NCBI GenBank assembly: GCA_016213825.1
Contig: JACQZP010000021.1
Coordinates: 393,109 to 457,108, forward strand
Length of the DNA: 64,000 bases
From: Acetobacterium woodii
Lineage (GTDB): Bacteria; Bacillota; Clostridia; Eubacteriales; Eubacteriaceae
Direction of reading: 5' to 3'
A program made the position numbers and the translations under genes. Shown one piece after another: positions 1 through 8,011 of this stretch. A model generated the notes under the pieces. It saw only the letters and a program-made list of their open reading frames with translations, did no database searches and was not told the DNA's origin. How positions within the stretch are numbered: the first letter of the stretch is position 1; each line of letters starts with the position of its first letter.

Positions 1-2
1 AT

Positions 3-317
3 CGCGCAATCATATCACTATGTGTTATTGGTCTTGTTTTTTTGATAATTTGTCCGCTTTTATTTATACGGCCTCAATTTAGTTTAAATTCGCAATCGAT
101 CAATCAAGATATGATCACTATGAATATTGAAGTTTCAAAGATTATGAAGCCGGTTTCTATTGATGTAACCATGAATAATAAACCTTTGCCCATCAAGAAA
201 ATATCTGATTCTTTATATTTAGTGGAGATAACCGACAATGGCGAATTGGAAGTTATTGTCACTGGTTTTAATTATCAGCAAAGCTTAAAAACATCAACAA
301 TCACCAACTTGAAATAG
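3..317 (+). CDS. C-terminal part of a membrane-anchored protein (5' end outside window)
   Basis: The reading frame is open from the left edge (codon at position 3) to a TAG at 315-317, giving about 104 residues. The visible part starts with a strongly hydrophobic segment of about 20 residues (roughly residues 3-22), which looks like a single membrane span. A polar, probably beta-rich domain of about 80 residues without cysteines follows. I do not recognise the family. It lies 43 nt upstream of the transglutaminase-like lipoprotein gene on the same strand, so it may share that transcript and act at the cell surface. Product and true start cannot be judged because the N-terminus is missing. Confidence 0.55.
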   Translation, partial: RAIISLCVIGLVFLIICPLLFIRPQFSLNSQSINQDMITMNIEVSKIMKPVSIDVTMNNKPLPIKKISDSLYLVEITDNGELEVIVTGFNYQQSLKTSTITNLK

Positions 318-360
318 TTATTTAAACAATGATACCCTTTATGAAAGGACGGATTAATTT

Positions 361-1290
361 ATGTACAAAATGCATTTGTACAAAATTTATATAGCAAGCA
401 TTCTATTGCTTGCATTATTAATGACTTCATGTACTAACTCTAGCAATACTGTATCGACCGTTAATTCGTCCGGGACTCGAGAAAATTCTCCAGTTGTAAG
501 AAAACCGACAGCAGATGGCCTTACCACCTATGGTTCAGGTGACGTAGTAATTGATGCTTCTCATATAGATCAAGGCTATGTGCTTATCAATTATGAGGGT
601 TCAAATCCAAATGTAAAATTGCAAATCACGGATCCAACTGGTATTCTTTATACATATAATTTACATAGCAGTGGATATGAAACCTTCCCGTTAACTGGAG
701 GAAATGGTAATTACCAAATTGTTATTTTTGAAAACGTAAGTGGCGATCAATACGCCACAGCTTTTTCTCAATCCATTGACGTAAGTATCTTAAATGAGTA
801 TGATCCATATCTTTACCCTAATGAATATGTAAATTTTAATTCTGATTCTAAAACAGTTGCCAAAGCTAGCGAACTAGCTGCTGGTTCAAAAACTGATTTA
901 GAGGTCGTGACAAATGTCTATAATTATGTAATCAAGAATATCAAATATGACAATAGTAAAGCTACTTCAGTAAAAAGTGGTTATCTTCCAGTCGTTGATG
1001 AAATATTGGCAAGCGGTACTGGCATTTGTTTTGATTATGCTGCAGTAATGGCGACCATGCTGCGCTCTCAGGATATCCCCACACGTCTTGAAGTTGGTTA
1101 TGCTGGAACCGCCTACCATGCCTGGGTCAGTGTCCATTTGGATGATTTGGGTTGGGTGAATGGCATTATAGAATTTGACGGAACGCAATGGAAGCTTATG
1201 GATCCAACCTTTGCTTCCAATAACTCTGAAAGTGCGTTAAAAGATTTTATTGGAGATGGCAGTAAATACCAAACAAAATATATTTATTAA
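361..1290 (+). CDS. transglutaminase-like domain lipoprotein
   Basis: A 309-residue protein with a lipoprotein signal peptide: short basic N-terminus, hydrophobic core and lipobox LMTSC, so it should be anchored on the outer face of the membrane. The C-terminal half carries the transglutaminase/papain-fold triad: Cys in GTGICFDYA (about residue 222), His in YHAWV (about 256) and Asp in LMDPTF (about 281). In bacteria such proteins act as cysteine proteases or peptide cross-linkers on the cell surface; the substrate here is unknown. The N-terminal half (about 60-150) looks like an extracellular beta-domain. The AAAGGAC at 344-350 precedes the ATG at 361. It directly precedes the pilus cluster, so a role in surface assembly is possible but only inferred from position. 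Confidence 0.85.
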   Translation: MYKMHLYKIYIASILLLALLMTSCTNSSNTVSTVNSSGTRENSPVVRKPTADGLTTYGSGDVVIDASHIDQGYVLINYEGSNPNVKLQITDPTGILYTYNLHSSGYETFPLTGGNGNYQIVIFENVSGDQYATAFSQSIDVSILNEYDPYLYPNEYVNFNSDSKTVAKASELAAGSKTDLEVVTNVYNYVIKNIKYDNSKATSVKSGYLPVVDEILASGTGICFDYAAVMATMLRSQDIPTRLEVGYAGTAYHAWVSVHLDDLGWVNGIIEFDGTQWKLMDPTFASNNSESALKDFIGDGSKYQTKYIY

Positions 1291-1327
1291 CTTCGTAAAT
1301 AGTTCTATCCAAAAGGAGGATTTAATA

Positions 1328-2380
1328 TTGACCACTCATCAACGAAAACCACTGACAAATAACGAAATTTATACTTTTTGCGAACAAATGGGGATGATTC
1401 TCAAAGCAGGTATTTCTTCGATAGAAGGCATTTCAATTATGCTTGAAGATGCCAGTGAAGGCGAAGGAAAAAACATCCTCGATGAAATCTACACCCAGCT
1501 CGATTTAACTGGTAGTTTGTATTCAGCTTTGGCTTCCACCCATGTGTTTCCCAAATACGTGTTGGATATGATAAATCTTGGTGAAACATCTGGAAAGTTA
1601 GACGAAGTAATGGATTCTCTTGCTCTTTATTACCAACGGGAAGAAAATATTTCTTTGGGAATAAAAAATGCCATCATGTATCCCTTGATTATGATTGGAA
1701 TGATGATTTTAGTCATTTCAGTATTAATTGTAAAAGTAATGCCGATTTTTAATCAGGTTTTTATTCAATTAGGCAGTGAAATGACTGGATTTTCCAGAGG
1801 TGTTTTAGATTTCGGTACTACACTAAGCCGTTATTCGGCTATATTTGTAATTCTGATTGCTTTACTTTTAATTTTGGGCTTATATTTCAATAAATCCAAT
1901 AGCGGTAGAGAGAAATTAAAACATTTCGGCTCAAAGTTCTTTTTAACCAAAAATTTGTATGAAAAAATAGCATTAGGGCGATTTACAAATGGTCTGGCGA
2001 TGACTTTAAGTAGCGGCTTAGATACGGACCAAAGTATTGAACTGGTTTCTCAATTGGCCGATCATCCCGAGCTTCTTGAAAAAATAGCGCATTGTCAAAA
2101 CTATATTTCAGAAGGCGAAAGTTTTTCTGACGCTTTAAGTAAATCACATATTTTTTCCGGTGTATATTCTCGAATGCTATCAATTGGGTATAAATCTGGA
2201 GTCATGGATGAAGCAATGCAAAAAATAGCAAACCAATATAATGATGATGTTGATACTTCAGTCGGTCATTTATTATCGATTTTAGAACCAACCTTAGTTG
2301 CTATTTTATCGATCATTGTTGGTATGATTTTACTTTCAGTCATGCTACCACTCTTGGGAATCATGTCAACGATAGGATAA
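1328..2380 (+). CDS. pilC: type IV pilus/type II secretion inner-membrane platform protein (PilC/GspF family)
   Basis: About 350 residues with two T2SF-type domains, each followed by hydrophobic segments (near residues 118-140, 170-190 and the C-terminal 30). The pattern LGRFTNGLAMTLSSGL is typical of the second GspF domain. In the family this polytopic protein is the platform on which ATPases drive pilin extraction or polymerisation. An in-frame ATG exists at 1250, but it overlaps the upstream lipoprotein gene and lacks a ribosome site. The TTG at 1328 has AGGAGG at 1314-1319 with 8 nt spacing, so I chose it. It heads a run of small pilin-like genes ending with pilT. No assembly ATPase of the PilB type or prepilin peptidase lies in this window. 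Confidence 0.85.
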   Translation: MTTHQRKPLTNNEIYTFCEQMGMILKAGISSIEGISIMLEDASEGEGKNILDEIYTQLDLTGSLYSALASTHVFPKYVLDMINLGETSGKLDEVMDSLALYYQREENISLGIKNAIMYPLIMIGMMILVISVLIVKVMPIFNQVFIQLGSEMTGFSRGVLDFGTTLSRYSAIFVILIALLLILGLYFNKSNSGREKLKHFGSKFFLTKNLYEKIALGRFTNGLAMTLSSGLDTDQSIELVSQLADHPELLEKIAHCQNYISEGESFSDALSKSHIFSGVYSRMLSIGYKSGVMDEAMQKIANQYNDDVDTSVGHLLSILEPTLVAILSIIVGMILLSVMLPLLGIMSTIG

Positions 2381-2400
2381 AATAACAAGGGAGAAATAAA

Positions 2401-2739
2401 ATGAACCGATTTCATAAACAAAGAATATCACTTTCATCATTACAGGGATTATTCCTTCCGCTTGTTATTTTTGCAAGTCTATTCTTCATTTTTAATTATG
2501 GTATTTCTTCTATTTCTCAAACATCAACAACAGAAGAAATGCAAAGCCTTGAAACTGCAATTAACCATGCCATTGTACATTGTTATTCAACTGAAGGCAC
2601 ATATCCAGAAAATTTGGATTACATAATCGAACATTATGGCATCACTTATGATAAAACAAAGTTTTTGGTCGACTACAAGCCATTTGCTTCTAATATTATG
2701 CCAGAAGTTACAGTCATCTATTTGGAGGATCAATCATGA
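2401..2739 (+). CDS. pseudopilin-like small membrane protein
   Basis: A 112-residue protein with one N-terminal hydrophobic stretch (about residues 16-38) and an extracytoplasmic domain. The pattern CYSTEGTYPENLDYIIEHYG resembles the region after the alpha-spine of class II pseudopilins (a short-peptide helix followed by a YP.NL..L element). The canonical prepilin peptidase motif GFxxxE is absent, so processing is doubtful. It starts 20 nt after pilC, with AGGGAGA at 2388-2394, and its stop overlaps the start of the next gene by 4 nt (2736-2739), which indicates translational coupling. It is most likely a minor pilin or pilus accessory protein; the exact role is unknown. Confidence 0.65.
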   Translation: MNRFHKQRISLSSLQGLFLPLVIFASLFFIFNYGISSISQTSTTEEMQSLETAINHAIVHCYSTEGTYPENLDYIIEHYGITYDKTKFLVDYKPFASNIMPEVTVIYLEDQS

Positions 2740-3221
2740 ATTTTAATAAGCCAAAAACACATGTGATTGACTATTTCTTCATCTTATCACTTTTTTGTGT
2801 TTTTGCCGCATCTGCTTTGGTCGTTGTCCTTATCGGCGTGAATGTTTATAAATCTACGGTTACGAATATGAACGAAAACTACACGAGCAGAACATCCTTG
2901 ACTTATGTATTGGAAAAAGTTCGTCAAAATGATGGTACCGGAAATATTTCTGTTGGTGATATACAAGGACAGTCTGCAATTATTATAGAAAAAATTTATG
3001 ATAACGTTCCGTATTGTACATATATTTACGCTTACGATGGCGAATTAAAAGAATTATTTATTAAAAAAGATCAGCTTTTCTCCCCTGGTGAGGGTGAATC
3101 GATTATGGGAGTTAAAAACTTTACTATATCGAAAGTTGGTGAAAATTTAATAAAGCTTGAAACCACCAGTAATGAAGGTACGAAACTTGATACTTTTATA
3201 AACTTACAAAGCACAAATTGA
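2736..3221 (+). CDS. DUF4860-like pilus-cluster membrane protein
   Basis: A 161-residue protein with a short cytoplasmic head, one hydrophobic segment (about 12-36) and an extracytoplasmic domain containing YVLEKVRQND and a later QSAIIIE-type strand pattern, resembling the DUF4860 proteins found in clostridial type IV pilus loci. No enzyme motif is visible. The start overlaps the previous gene by 4 nt and the stop lies just before the ribosome site of the next gene, so it belongs to the same operon. The probable role is a minor pilin or scaffold; family assignment is from memory of the pattern, not from a search. Confidence 0.65.
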   Translation: MNFNKPKTHVIDYFFILSLFCVFAASALVVVLIGVNVYKSTVTNMNENYTSRTSLTYVLEKVRQNDGTGNISVGDIQGQSAIIIEKIYDNVPYCTYIYAYDGELKELFIKKDQLFSPGEGESIMGVKNFTISKVGENLIKLETTSNEGTKLDTFINLQSTN

Positions 3222-3244
3222 CCTTATCTGAAAGGGCGTGTACT

Positions 3245-3700
3245 ATGTTAAAACAACAATCATCAAAATATAGTCTTTTTCTTCTTGAATTGATTATTGT
3301 AATCTTCTTCTTTGCCATTTCAAGTTCAGTTTGTGTACAACTTTATGCAAAAGCTCATGTATTGAGCACTTCAACCAGAGAATTAAACATCGCTATTACT
3401 AAAGCTGAAGGAGCAGCTGAAATAATTAAAAGTGATCCGATCCATCCAGAAACTGCACTCAGTGCGGCATTTTCAGAAGCTAGTCTGAATGGTCAATCTA
3501 TACAACTCGGATTTAATGAGAATTGGGAGGTTTGTTCGTTAAGTAATGCATATTATTTAATGCAAATTGACTGGGAACATAAGGATCAAATGCTTATAGC
3601 AACTGTTCAGATTGATAAAGAATCACTTTTGCACGATTCAGATGAAGTTGAAATCTATAAACTTGACGTCATAAAGCATATTCAAAACAAAATTAATTAG
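3245..3700 (+). CDS. prepilin-like protein with degenerate cleavage site
   Basis: A 151-residue protein beginning at ATG 3245, preceded by AAAGGG (3231-3236). An upstream in-frame TTG at 3218 overlaps the previous stop and lacks a ribosome site, so it was not used. The N-terminus contains SLFLLELIIVIFFFAIS. This is the hydrophobic spine of a type IV prepilin with glutamate at the +5 position, but Ser rather than Gly stands before the expected cut. The remainder has a helix continuing to residue 60 and a small soluble domain. It is probably a minor pilin; cleavage by a prepilin peptidase remains uncertain because of the Ser at -1. Confidence 0.65.
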   Translation: MLKQQSSKYSLFLLELIIVIFFFAISSSVCVQLYAKAHVLSTSTRELNIAITKAEGAAEIIKSDPIHPETALSAAFSEASLNGQSIQLGFNENWEVCSLSNAYYLMQIDWEHKDQMLIATVQIDKESLLHDSDEVEIYKLDVIKHIQNKIN

Positions 3701-3712
3701 GAGTTTTTAGTT

Positions 3713-4201
3713 ATGAATAAAAAAGGTCAGAATATTTTGAATATAGGTACTTCTTCTTTATTAGTAATATTTATTGTTCTTTGTCTTGTTACTTTTGCTA
3801 CTCTTTCTGTGGTGAGTGCACATGCAGATTACAAGTTAAGTCAAACTTTGGATGACCGAACCAAGAACTATTATCTAGCTTCCAACCAAGCAGAAAATAC
3901 TTTAAATACAATTGATAATCGCCTACTATTTATTTACCACAACAGCTCCTCAGAATTAGATTATTTCAATAAGTGTCAAGCGCAATTAAAACAGACTGGG
4001 GATGAATTTAATTATAATCCCGTAAACAGAAGCATTTCCTATACCCAGGTGATTTCATCAAATCTGGTTCTTACTGTTTCCCTTGATGTTATCTACCCCA
4101 ATTCTGAGAATAATCGTTTTTATAAACTAACCAGCTGGCAGGAATCAAATACCGCCTCTTGGCAACCTGATAATTCTCTTAATTTAATGCAAATCGACTG
4201 A
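3713..4201 (+). CDS. single-span pilus-cluster protein, function unknown
   Basis: A 162-residue protein with a short polar head, one hydrophobic segment (about residues 13-35) and an extracytoplasmic part starting with ADYKLSQTLDDRTKNYYLAS. Similar small proteins sit between pilin-like genes and pilT in clostridial pilus loci. GGAG at 3701-3704 serves the ATG at 3713. There is no GFxxxE motif and no catalytic motif. It probably contributes to the pilus base or to minor-pilin assembly; this is inferred only from location and topology. Confidence 0.6.
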   Translation: MNKKGQNILNIGTSSLLVIFIVLCLVTFATLSVVSAHADYKLSQTLDDRTKNYYLASNQAENTLNTIDNRLLFIYHNSSSELDYFNKCQAQLKQTGDEFNYNPVNRSISYTQVISSNLVLTVSLDVIYPNSENNRFYKLTSWQESNTASWQPDNSLNLMQID

Positions 4202-4303
4202 GAATACATTAATAAATTTTGTTAATTTCTATATATGTGTGTATCAGCAAGCAAAACATTGAGTTTATTATATTTGCCCTAATTATAGAACATGGAGATG
4301 AAG

Positions 4304-5362
4304 ATGGATGTTATAACAATATTAAAAGAAGCTACTGACCTTTGTGCAACCGATATATTTATTGTTGCTGGTCTTCCACTTTCCTATAAAATAAATGGTG
4401 TCATTCAAGAAAAAGATCAAGATAAACTTTTTCCTCCTCAAACTGAAGAACTCGTTCGTGGAATTTATGAACTAGCCAATCAACGTGACTTTTCCGAATT
4501 TTCTAATAAAGGGGACGATGATTTTTCTTTTTCAATTAAAGGTATTTCCCGCTTTCGAGTCAGCACTTATAAACAACGTGGTTCCTATGCTGCTGTAGTT
4601 CGAGTAATTGCCTTTTTTTTGCCCAAACCCGAGGACTTGGGTATTCCTGATGCCGTTATTAATTTAACGTATTTCAATAAAGGTATGATCTTGGTTACAG
4701 GCCCTGCGGGAAGCGGTAAATCTACAACGCTTGCCTGTATGATTGACCATATTAACTCCGAACGTCGCAGCCATATCATTACCCTGGAAGATCCATTAGA
4801 ACATCTCCATATGCACAAAAAAAGCATTGTCAGTCAACGGGAAATTTGTACAGATACCCAAAATTATGTAACAGCCTTAAGAGCCTCTTTGCGGCAAAGT
4901 CCTGATGTTATTTTGTTGGGTGAAATGCGCGATTATGAAACAATCAATGTAGCCATGACTGCTGCAGAAACGGGACATTTAATTATTTCAATGCTTCATA
5001 CCATCGGAGCTGCAAACACCATTGATCGCGTTATTGATGTATTCCCCCCCAATCAACAAAACCAAATTGCCATGCAGCTTTCTATGGTGTTGGATGCCGT
5101 AGTGTCTCAGCAGCTTGTTCCAAATATTGAAGGAAAGCAGATACCTGTTTTCGAAATAATGACAGTAACACCTGCCATCCGAAATATGATCCGTGATGGG
5201 AAAGTGCATCAGATTGATGGTATGGTTTATTCATCTTCAGGAGAAAACACAATTTCTATGGATTCCAGTCTTCTTAAGTTATTTAAGCAAGGCTCGATAA
5301 CTGAAAAAACAGCGTTGCATTATGCTACTAATCCTGAGATGTTAGCAAAAAAATTGAAATAG
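4304..5362 (+). CDS. pilT: type IV pilus retraction ATPase PilT
   Basis: A secretion-type ATPase of about 352 residues. It has an N-terminal PAS-like domain, Walker A GPAGSGKST (about residues 133-141), the Asp box ITLEDPLEH, Walker B DVILLGEMRD and a His box GHLIISMLHT. The family forms cytoplasmic hexamers that depolymerise pili for twitching or DNA uptake. ATGs exist at 4292, 4298 and 4304. I chose 4304 because GGAG at 4294-4297 is then correctly spaced (6 nt). It is 90 nt downstream of the last pilin-like gene. It lacks the long N-terminal domain of PilB-type ATPases, so PilT is preferred over an extension ATPase. Confidence 0.88.
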   Translation: MDVITILKEATDLCATDIFIVAGLPLSYKINGVIQEKDQDKLFPPQTEELVRGIYELANQRDFSEFSNKGDDDFSFSIKGISRFRVSTYKQRGSYAAVVRVIAFFLPKPEDLGIPDAVINLTYFNKGMILVTGPAGSGKSTTLACMIDHINSERRSHIITLEDPLEHLHMHKKSIVSQREICTDTQNYVTALRASLRQSPDVILLGEMRDYETINVAMTAAETGHLIISMLHTIGAANTIDRVIDVFPPNQQNQIAMQLSMVLDAVVSQQLVPNIEGKQIPVFEIMTVTPAIRNMIRDGKVHQIDGMVYSSSGENTISMDSSLLKLFKQGSITEKTALHYATNPEMLAKKLK

Positions 5363-5375
5363 TTAGCGCTAATAG

Positions 5376-5419
5376 AAAAAACCAAAAAGTGGCTGATACT
5401 GCCACTTTTTGGTTTTTTT
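5376..5419. terminator. bidirectional rho-independent terminator, pilT / hemZ
   Basis: A perfect 18-bp stem (AAAAAACCAAAAAGTGGC paired with its complement) around the loop TGATACT, with T runs usable on both strands. It lies between the convergent pilT (+) and hemZ (-) genes. Confidence 0.9.
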
Positions 5420-5433
5420 ATTAACGACAATTT

Positions 5434-6891
5434 TTATATAATATAAAAATTGTCTAATGCCTGCATTTTTCTCTCTACAATATCTTCAAATCGCTCGTTG
5501 TATGTCTTGACATCTTTCACGGTAAAGACCTTCTGGATTTTATCTGTTTCTAGATCATAAAGGTTACCCGTCGCCCCAGCACCGATCCCGATGGTTGTCT
5601 GGCACTCGGCCATCATCAGAATATTATAGATCCCTTCATATCCCGGTTTGGCATACCCGATGTTTTCACTGTTGTCTCTGGTATATTTTAAACGGTATAA
5701 GTAATAAGGTTCAAAATTCTCACTGTTAAGCCGCTTCTTCACCGCCTGATAGAATTCTTCCCCATATCCCTCTTTTACCACAATTCCATTTTGATCTTTT
5801 ATTCTAGAACCTTTTTTAATCGATAAATTATGGATGGTGATATTTTGGGGGTTCAAGGCAATGACCGCTTCAAGTGATCTAAAAAAGTCAGCGGGCGTTT
5901 CATTTCCCAACCCCACAATCAGATCCATATTCAATGTTTTAAATCCAATTGATTTGATCATGGCTACTTGTTTTTTTATCAGTCCCTCTTCCCAAGGTCT
6001 CCCCACGCTTATTAAGGTCTCGTGATTCATGGATTGGGGATTCAGACAAATACGATCCACACCGTGAGCTTTGGCTATATCAAGTTTTTCACGGTTAATC
6101 GTCTCAGGGCGTCCGGCTTCTAATGTATATTCCCTGATGCTGGACAGGTCAAAAGATTTCTCCAGTGCTGACATCAAAACATCTAGCTGATTGGCACTTA
6201 ATACTGTCGGTGTGCCACCACCGATATATAAGGTATCAATACTCAAATTCAGGGTCTCGAAAAGCTCGCCAGTCCGACGAACTTCAACTAGAAGATGCTC
6301 GAAGTATGTTTGCAGATTATCACCATTTTTATCGACAATGGTCGAGACAAAAGAGCAATAATCACATTTTGAAGGGCAAAGTGGAATACCCACATAGATG
6401 CTGATACGACGCTGATTTAGATCATTAAGCTCATCCAAAATAAAACCCGCTTGTTTTTTGGCAATATTTATCAATAAGTCCGTGCGGTCATTACTTACTC
6501 GGTAATACGTTCTAAACAGATCTCTGATTTTTGAAAGTTCCCAACCTTGCTTTAAATATTTCTGGACCATTTTAACTGGTTTAATTCCGGTTAAAATGCC
6601 CCATTCCAGCTGTTTGTCGAAGTATTCACATAAAAAATCATAAAGAAACCCCTTGTAAATACTATTATCAAGAGGATCATTTATCATATTGAATTGAAAA
6701 GAACGAACGAGCTCTTTTCCATTATTCCAGTTTAAATGCAGAACCACACGATTGTCTTCATTCCTTTGTGACAAGACCCCATCGGCTTCTCCGTCGAGGA
6801 CATTTTTAACCCCGGGGTCAAAAGCCTGGTATAATTCATGAAAATAATATTCCAACTCCGGGCGCTGTAAATCAAAACGAAGTATTCTCAT
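5434..6891 (-). CDS. hemZ: HemZ-type radical SAM coproporphyrinogen dehydrogenase
   Basis: A 485-residue radical SAM protein with the cluster motif CPSKCDYCSF (CxxxCxxC) near residue 173, followed by the GGGTP motif of HemN-like enzymes. The N-terminal 160-residue extension is typical of Firmicute HemZ. The annotated family reaction is oxygen-independent conversion of coproporphyrinogen III to protoporphyrinogen IX, though several HemN-like proteins instead handle haem or act as methyltransferases, so substrate is not certain. AGGAG lies 7 nt before the ATG. It is the last gene of the recJ-apt-relA-dtd-MBL-hemZ run and starts 10 nt after the MBL gene. No other haem genes are in the window. 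Confidence 0.85.
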   Translation of the reverse strand: MRILRFDLQRPELEYYFHELYQAFDPGVKNVLDGEADGVLSQRNEDNRVVLHLNWNNGKELVRSFQFNMINDPLDNSIYKGFLYDFLCEYFDKQLEWGILTGIKPVKMVQKYLKQGWELSKIRDLFRTYYRVSNDRTDLLINIAKKQAGFILDELNDLNQRRISIYVGIPLCPSKCDYCSFVSTIVDKNGDNLQTYFEHLLVEVRRTGELFETLNLSIDTLYIGGGTPTVLSANQLDVLMSALEKSFDLSSIREYTLEAGRPETINREKLDIAKAHGVDRICLNPQSMNHETLISVGRPWEEGLIKKQVAMIKSIGFKTLNMDLIVGLGNETPADFFRSLEAVIALNPQNITIHNLSIKKGSRIKDQNGIVVKEGYGEEFYQAVKKRLNSENFEPYYLYRLKYTRDNSENIGYAKPGYEGIYNILMMAECQTTIGIGAGATGNLYDLETDKIQKVFTVKDVKTYNERFEDIVERKMQALDNFYII

Positions 6892-6901
6892 TGACTTGCT
6901 C

Positions 6902-7531
6902 CTAGAAACGCCCCTTTAAGAACGGATTATTCATTTTTTCATACCCAATGGTGGTATTATCACCGTGCCCAGGCAGAACCTTCATGGAATCATCTAAAAT
7001 AAATAATTTTGCGGTTATTCCGCTTAAAAGCTCATTTAAATCGCCATCGGCAAAATCAGTTCGTCCAATTGAGGTATTAAACAGAGTATCTCCTGAGAAG
7101 AGAACATCCCCTGCCAAAAGACAGACTCCTCCCTTTGAATGACCAGGTGTGTGGATAACGCGAATACTGATATCTCCCAACATAATCGGTTCGTCTTCTT
7201 TTAAAAACCCATCAGCTGGTTCCAATTCCATCGACATTCCGGCCAATACCGAAAGATTACGTCGGGACTCACCAAGGCAATCAGCGTCATTTTCGTGAAT
7301 CAACACCTTGGCATCGGTTAATTGTTTTATCTGAGCAACACCACCGAGATGGTCAAAATGGCCATGGGTCAGCAAAATATATTTTACATTTAATTTGTTC
7401 TCTTTAATTATATCGATAATCCGCTGATCTTCAAATCCGGGATCGATCACTGCAGCTTCCAGCGATTTTTCATCCCAAATCACATAGCAATTAGTTCCCA
7501 TCTGTCCCAGGGATTTTTTTATTACTTCCAT
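6902..7531 (-). CDS. metallo-beta-lactamase-fold hydrolase (glyoxalase II-like)
   Basis: A 209-residue protein with the zinc-binding signature THGHFDH (HxHxDH), further ligands in THTPGHS-like and SGDTLF segments and the C-terminal PGHG. This is the short YcbL/glyoxalase II-like branch of the MBL fold, which hydrolyses thioesters such as S-lactoylglutathione-type substrates; the natural substrate here is unknown. It lies in the relA-dtd operon, an arrangement common in Clostridia, 18 nt after dtd. It lacks the C-terminal glutathione-binding domain of classical glyoxalase II. Confidence 0.85.
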   Translation of the reverse strand: MEVIKKSLGQMGTNCYVIWDEKSLEAAVIDPGFEDQRIIDIIKENKLNVKYILLTHGHFDHLGGVAQIKQLTDAKVLIHENDADCLGESRRNLSVLAGMSMELEPADGFLKEDEPIMLGDISIRVIHTPGHSKGGVCLLAGDVLFSGDTLFNTSIGRTDFADGDLNELLSGITAKLFILDDSMKVLPGHGDNTTIGYEKMNNPFLKGRF

Positions 7532-7549
7532 ATACGCTCCCTAAATGTT

Positions 7550-8002
7550 TTAAAAATTTTTTTCACTATCTAATAATAAGGTTACTGGTCCATCATTAAT
7601 AATTAATACTTCCATTTCGGCCTGAAAAACACCAGTTTCGATTTTTTTTATGGGTTGTGCCTTTAATTTTTCGACAAAAATTTCGTATTTCTTTTCAGCT
7701 TCAGCCACTGGACCACTTCGGGTAAAACCAGGTCGTCGCCCTTTTCGACAATCGCCATAGAGGGTGAATTGAGAAACGAGGAGCAGTTCTCCTTCAACAT
7801 CCAAAATTGATCGATTCATTTTTCCGTCGTCATCTTCAAATATTCTCAAATTAACCAGTTTGTTAATAATATAATCCATGTCTGCTTCTGTATCATCATC
7901 TTTGATGCCCAAAAGAACGTTGAGTCCATAACCGATTTTACCAACTGACTCGTCGTTGATTCTCACCTCTGATGAGGAAACCCGTTGAATAACTGCCCGC
8001 AT
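7550..8002 (-). CDS. dtd: D-aminoacyl-tRNA deacylase
   Basis: A 150-residue protein, full length for DTD. It starts MRAVIQRV and has the SQFTLYGD motif and the C-terminal Gly-cis-Pro motif in NDGPVTLLLD. The family hydrolyses D-aminoacyl-tRNA (and Gly-tRNA-Ala) and so guards translation from D-amino acids. It follows relA by 9 nt, the standard relA-dtd neighbourhood of Firmicutes. Confidence 0.95.
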   Translation of the reverse strand: MRAVIQRVSSSEVRINDESVGKIGYGLNVLLGIKDDDTEADMDYIINKLVNLRIFEDDDGKMNRSILDVEGELLLVSQFTLYGDCRKGRRPGFTRSGPVAEAEKKYEIFVEKLKAQPIKKIETGVFQAEMEVLIINDGPVTLLLDSEKNF

Positions 8003-8011
8003 TGCTTCTCC

